This document shows, in pieces, positions 61,120 through 64,000 of a DNA stretch of 64,000 nt. Origin of the DNA: Sphingomonas trueperi. GTDB lineage: Bacteria; Pseudomonadota; Alphaproteobacteria; Sphingomonadales; Sphingomonadaceae. Location of the stretch: NCBI RefSeq assembly GCF_011927635.1, contig NZ_JAATJB010000011.1, forward strand, positions 62,001 to 126,000, written 5' to 3'. The notes under the pieces are model-generated. The model saw nothing but the letters and a program-made list of their open reading frames with translations, was not told where the DNA came from and ran no database searches. Every line of letters begins with the position of its first letter. The first letter of the stretch is position 1. A program made the translations under genes and the position numbers.

Positions 61120-61529
61120 CCCAGCTCTACATGCTCGACACCAACATCGTGTCGGAACTCGCGCGAAACCCGCACGGCGCCGTAGCAACCCGCATCGCGC
61201 AAGTCGGTGCCGATGCGATTTGCGTCAGCATCATCACCGCGGCGGAGCTGCGCTACGGCTGCGCGAAGAAAGGGTCCCCCAGGCTCCTGGCCCAGATAGA
61301 GGCGATCCTCGGCAGCGTGTCCGTGCTTGCGCTCGATGTCCCGGCGGACACTGAATATGGCGGTATCCGAGCCGAGCTGGAGAGCGCGGGCAAACCCATC
61401 GGGCCCAACGACCTCTTCATCGCGGCTCATGCCTATGCGCTCGGCGCCACATTGGTGACCGCCAACATCGGCGAGTTCTCCCGCGTCCGGGCCCTCAAGG
61501 TGGAGAATTGGCTGAGCGACGTCCATTGA
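61116..61529 (+). CDS. vapC: VapC toxin (PIN-domain ribonuclease)
   Basis: A 137-aa PIN-domain RNase with a GTG start. Acidic residues of the active site are seen in MLDTNIVSEL (Asp8), SIITAAELRYG (Glu44) and GPNDLFIAAHA (Asp near 97). VapC toxins cleave initiator tRNA or rRNA when the antitoxin is degraded, which kills or halts plasmid-free daughters. All conserved positions are present, so it should be active. Confidence 0.93.
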   Translation: MTQLYMLDTNIVSELARNPHGAVATRIAQVGADAICVSIITAAELRYGCAKKGSPRLLAQIEAILGSVSVLALDVPADTEYGGIRAELESAGKPIGPNDLFIAAHAYALGATLVTANIGEFSRVRALKVENWLSDVH

Positions 61530-61625
61530 GGCGTTCGCACCGAGTGACGATAGCTCCCCAAAGTCGCCGGTCCTCTCCGTCTGCCCGGCACGCCGTCCAA
61601 CCCTGTTCCGCTCAACCTCCAAGAC

Positions 61626-62828
61626 ATGCCGATCCAACCGCCTCCCGCTGCGCACCCCTCGCTGTTCATGCCCCTGAACCGGCCGCCCCGCGTCCACCGC
61701 CCGCCGAAGATCGGCCGCAACGACCCGTGCTGGTGCGGATCGGGCAGGAAGTTCAAGGCGTGTCACGACGGGCGTGAGCGGCTGCCGCAATTCAACCACC
61801 ACCATGTTGCCGAGGCGTTCCGCAAGGAGCTGCGCCGACGCTACTGCTCCTATGCCGGCGAGGCCGGCGAGCCATGTGGCGCCGAGATCATCGGCGCCCA
61901 CACTGTCCAGAAGGAAGGCGGGCTGCGGGCGATCTCGCGCGCTGGGAAGGTCTATTCTCTCATCGCGACGATGGGCGGGCTCGAGAAGAATGGTGGCCGC
62001 CTCGACCCGCGGCTGGTGGGCATCGGCGACGCTTCGGTCTTCCCGGGCTTCTGCTCGACCCACGACAACGATCTCTTCAAGCCGATCGAGGACAAGGACT
62101 GCGCGATCGGCGCCTGGGAGGCGCTGCTCTTCGCCTATCGCGCGGTGTCGTTCGAAGCCTTCTTCAAGCGCGCCATGCTTGCCGTAGCGCCGCTCTTCGC
62201 ACGGTTGGACGAGGGCCTGCCCGTCGAGGACCAGGAACTCGCCCAAAACATGGCGCGCAATTTCCATCACGGCGCTCTCGCGGGCGAGGCCGGCACGCGC
62301 GCCCGGAAGGCGGCCTATGACGCGCGGGTCCGAGCCCGGGACGCGAACGGCTTCTCCTATGCCTGGACACGCTTCAACGGGCTCCTGCCACTGGTCTGCT
62401 GCGGCGCGTTCCTGCCCGACAATGATCTGACCGGTCGCCCGCTCCAACGACTTGCCCATGGCACGGGTACGTTCGAACAGGTCACGCTCAACATCACATC
62501 CTATGGCGGCCAGTCGGTCATCGTCTTCGGGTGGACCGGCGGGCCCGAGGGCCCGGCGGAGCGCTTCGTGCGATCCTACCAGGACCTCGGGGACGATGAC
62601 CACGCCGCCGCCGCGGTCCGCCTTGGTCTCGAATATCTCGAGAACAGCTATCTGAGCCCAGCCTGGTGGGACGCACTGACCAGCGCCGAGCGCCGCCGTC
62701 TCGTCCGCCATTCGATCGAGACCCACGGTCCGCGTACGGCGGCCGTCTCGCTCGGAGTGCGCCAGCCAGTCCCCCATCTGCACCTCCGCGTCATCGACCG
62801 GGGCGGGAGCCTGCCGACCCCGGTCTGA
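61626..62828 (+). CDS. SEC-C motif protein
   Basis: A 400-aa protein. The SEC-C zinc-binding motif GRNDPCWCGSGRKFKACHDG is at residues about 30-49, followed by a cysteine/histidine segment (CSYAGEAGEPCGAEIIGAHTVQK) that may form a second treble-clef or HNH-like site, and a large helical domain. SEC-C domains often attach to proteins handling nucleic acid or chaperone clients; the rest is unassigned. It is a common plasmid and island protein, with no clear operon partner. Confidence 0.8.
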   Translation: MPIQPPPAAHPSLFMPLNRPPRVHRPPKIGRNDPCWCGSGRKFKACHDGRERLPQFNHHHVAEAFRKELRRRYCSYAGEAGEPCGAEIIGAHTVQKEGGLRAISRAGKVYSLIATMGGLEKNGGRLDPRLVGIGDASVFPGFCSTHDNDLFKPIEDKDCAIGAWEALLFAYRAVSFEAFFKRAMLAVAPLFARLDEGLPVEDQELAQNMARNFHHGALAGEAGTRARKAAYDARVRARDANGFSYAWTRFNGLLPLVCCGAFLPDNDLTGRPLQRLAHGTGTFEQVTLNITSYGGQSVIVFGWTGGPEGPAERFVRSYQDLGDDDHAAAAVRLGLEYLENSYLSPAWWDALTSAERRRLVRHSIETHGPRTAAVSLGVRQPVPHLHLRVIDRGGSLPTPV

Positions 62829-63088
62829 GCCGCCGGCCGGCGGTTGGTCGTTGCAGGGGCGCCGCGTCCCAGGGCGCCGCGGCCTTCCTCCGCCTGTTCC
62901 TGCCACCTGCGGCGTGACAGGCCGGCCCCGCAACCCCTGCCGGTCGCCCGTGTTGCCGCTCTCGCGGCTGCCCGCGCCAGCTCCCTTCAGGAGTTCCCCT
63001 CCGCTCGCGCTCCGGTGCGGAGCGGGCTGCACGCCGCTCCCCGGTGGCACCGGCGGAAAGGCCGCTGGACCCAACAAGGAGCATCGCC

Positions 63089-63409
63089 ATGAACAACGTC
63101 AACATCGCCGGCCGGGTCGCCAAGGATCCCGACACCCGCGGCAGCGTCACGACCCTCATCGTCGCGACCGACCGCGTGAAGCTCAGGGACGGAAAGACCT
63201 ATGTCGACGAGGCGACCGGCTATACCGCCAAGGAAACCGAGTTCCACAAGGTCACCTGCTTCAACGGCCTTGGCAAGGCGGCCGCGTCGCGCGAGAAGGG
63301 CAATGTCGTCGCAGTGACGGGCCGGCTGCACTATTCGAGCTGGGAAGACCGCGACGGCATCACCCGCTATGGTTGCGAGATCATCGCGGACAAGCTCGAC
63401 TTCTTCTGA
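63089..63409 (+). CDS. ssb: Single-stranded DNA-binding protein (plasmid SSB)
   Basis: A 106-aa OB-fold protein: MNNVNIAGRVAKDPDTRGSV ... VTCFNGLGKAAASREKGNVVAVTGRLHYSSWEDRDG. It lacks the acidic C-terminal tail (ends DKLDFF) and the usual length of chromosomal SSB (about 150-180 aa), so it may not recruit partners through that tail. AAGGAG precedes the ATG. Plasmid SSBs aid replication and conjugal entry. Confidence 0.88.
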   Translation: MNNVNIAGRVAKDPDTRGSVTTLIVATDRVKLRDGKTYVDEATGYTAKETEFHKVTCFNGLGKAAASREKGNVVAVTGRLHYSSWEDRDGITRYGCEIIADKLDFF

Positions 63410-63458
63410 GCGAATGCCCGGGCGGCGCTCCGGCGCCGTCCGGATCGGTCGAGCCCCG

Positions 63459-64000
63459 CTACCGCGCGTCAGCGTCAACGGGCGGCGCGAGCGGCGACAC
63501 CGCGCTCGCATGGACCCACGCTCGGGCAAGCTGGCCGGTGAGCGGATCGCGATACACCACCAGGCGCCAGCGCCCCTGCCGCCTCTCGATCGCCAGCACC
63601 ATTCCGTCGGGCGCCTTCAGCACCACGGCGCCCTCGCGCCGCGGTTCGCGCCGAAACGTCGCATCCCGGCTCAGCTCGGCCCTTGGAAGGTCCGCGACAT
63701 AGGCTTCGTCCGCGCGCGCCTCGGCCTCGTGATAGCGACGGGTCTCCTGTTGAAGCGCCTCCACCTTCTGGTTCAACGCGGCGAACGCCGCTTTCTCCTC
63801 GGGCGACTGATCAGGATGGAGGGCGGCGATCGCCAGCAACAGGCCGAGAATACCGGCCAGCCAGCCGGACCATTGGAACAGGCCCATCTCGTGCAGCTCG
63901 GCGATCGTCCGCGGACCGAGCTGCTGCACGAACCCGACGATGAGGTCGATCAGCCGGCCCTGCAGCTCGGCGCTTTCCTCGTCCGTCGACGCGGCAAGGA
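63459..64000 (-). CDS. Hypothetical membrane protein, N-terminus off the right edge
   Basis: The frame is open from the window edge to the stop at 63459 (about 180 codons). One hydrophobic segment (SGWLAGILGLLLAIAAL) is followed by a coiled-coil (EEKAAFAALNQKVEALQQETRRYHEAEARADEAYV) and a C-terminal beta-rich domain (DGMVLAIERRQGRWRLVVYRD). An internal GTG at 63929 is a possible but weak start. Family not recognised; converges on ssb. Confidence 0.6.
   Translation of the reverse strand, partial: LAASTDEESAELQGRLIDLIVGFVQQLGPRTIAELHEMGLFQWSGWLAGILGLLLAIAALHPDQSPEEKAAFAALNQKVEALQQETRRYHEAEARADEAYVADLPRAELSRDATFRREPRREGAVVLKAPDGMVLAIERRQGRWRLVVYRDPLTGQLARAWVHASAVSPLAPPVDADAR

Noticed and set aside
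60867..63077. A 736-codon leftward frame
   Set aside because: It runs antisense across vapBC and the SEC-C gene, which have recognisable domains, ribosome sites and coupling.
1..64000. CRISPR arrays, tRNA or rRNA genes
   Set aside because: No regularly spaced repeat-spacer pattern, cloverleaf or ribosomal RNA sequence was seen.

Overview
The window looks like part of a large, high-GC plasmid from an alphaproteobacterium, most likely a sphingomonad. Evidence: a plasmid partition and replication core (parA, parS, parB, iterons, repA), a complete PRTRC cassette, other plasmid-type genes (ardC, DUF736, MucR, ssb), and a GAAC-N7-GAAC motif of the alphaproteobacterial LexA type. No rRNA, tRNA or CRISPR array was seen. 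Genus assignment is inference from gene content.

Layout. (1) 1-4.45 kb: part of a Tn3-family mercury-resistance transposon. The transposase runs off the left edge, a merRTPA module follows, then a res region and tnpR. (2) 4.45-5.6 kb: a scar with a Dyp-peroxidase C-terminus and a 3'-truncated esterase. (3) 5.9-20.1 kb: a fatty-acid beta-oxidation island. A long leftward operon holds thiolase, FadN-type protein, acyl-CoA dehydrogenase, nitronate monooxygenase-like enzyme, ETF beta/alpha, thioesterase, PHA-system protein and ACP. Rightward genes encode a FadL porin, an acyl-CoA ligase and a MerR-family regulator. (4) 20.1-21.8 kb: decayed fragments (MFS, IS110-like). (5) 21.8-23.8 kb: a nitric-oxide detoxification operon (globin, YeaR-like DUF1971, flavohemoglobin) behind an NsrR-like palindrome. 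(6) 24.1-27.4 kb: tyrosine recombinase and two plasmid proteins. (7) 27.5-31.8 kb: parB, three parS palindromes, parA, an iteron origin with a DnaA box, and repA. (8) 31.9-44.8 kb: toprim protein, a 1407-aa methylase/helicase (strawberry-notch/DarB-like), a second ParB-like protein, ArdC, and a DUF6927 gene split by a group II intron whose ends can be placed to the base. (9) 44.8-52 kb: a DpdA-like transglycosylase behind a LexA-type box, then PRTRC genes ParB-E-C-F-B-A-ThiF and a small partner. (10) 52-60.7 kb: cargo with two PP-loop (PAPS-reductase/DndC-like) proteins, a Mom-like acyltransferase-fold protein and many small plasmid proteins, one of them frameshifted. (11) 60.7-64 kb: VapBC, a SEC-C protein, ssb and an edge-truncated membrane protein.

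How it fits together. The backbone maintains the plasmid (Rep, Par, VapBC, SSB). A large share looks aimed at host defence: DarB-like protein, ArdC, Mom-like protein, DpdA-like protein and PP-loop enzymes are all plausible DNA-modification or antirestriction functions. The PRTRC cassette has the parts of a ubiquitin-like pathway: E1-like ThiF, a protein B whose GSLC segment resembles an E2 active site, a small protein C as the possible modifier, and JAMM protein A. That cassette plus its nucleic-acid-modification neighbours is the best candidate for an incompletely described system. A recurring purine-rich tract, often followed by a short palindrome, sits upstream of at least seven backbone genes and is not explained by any gene.
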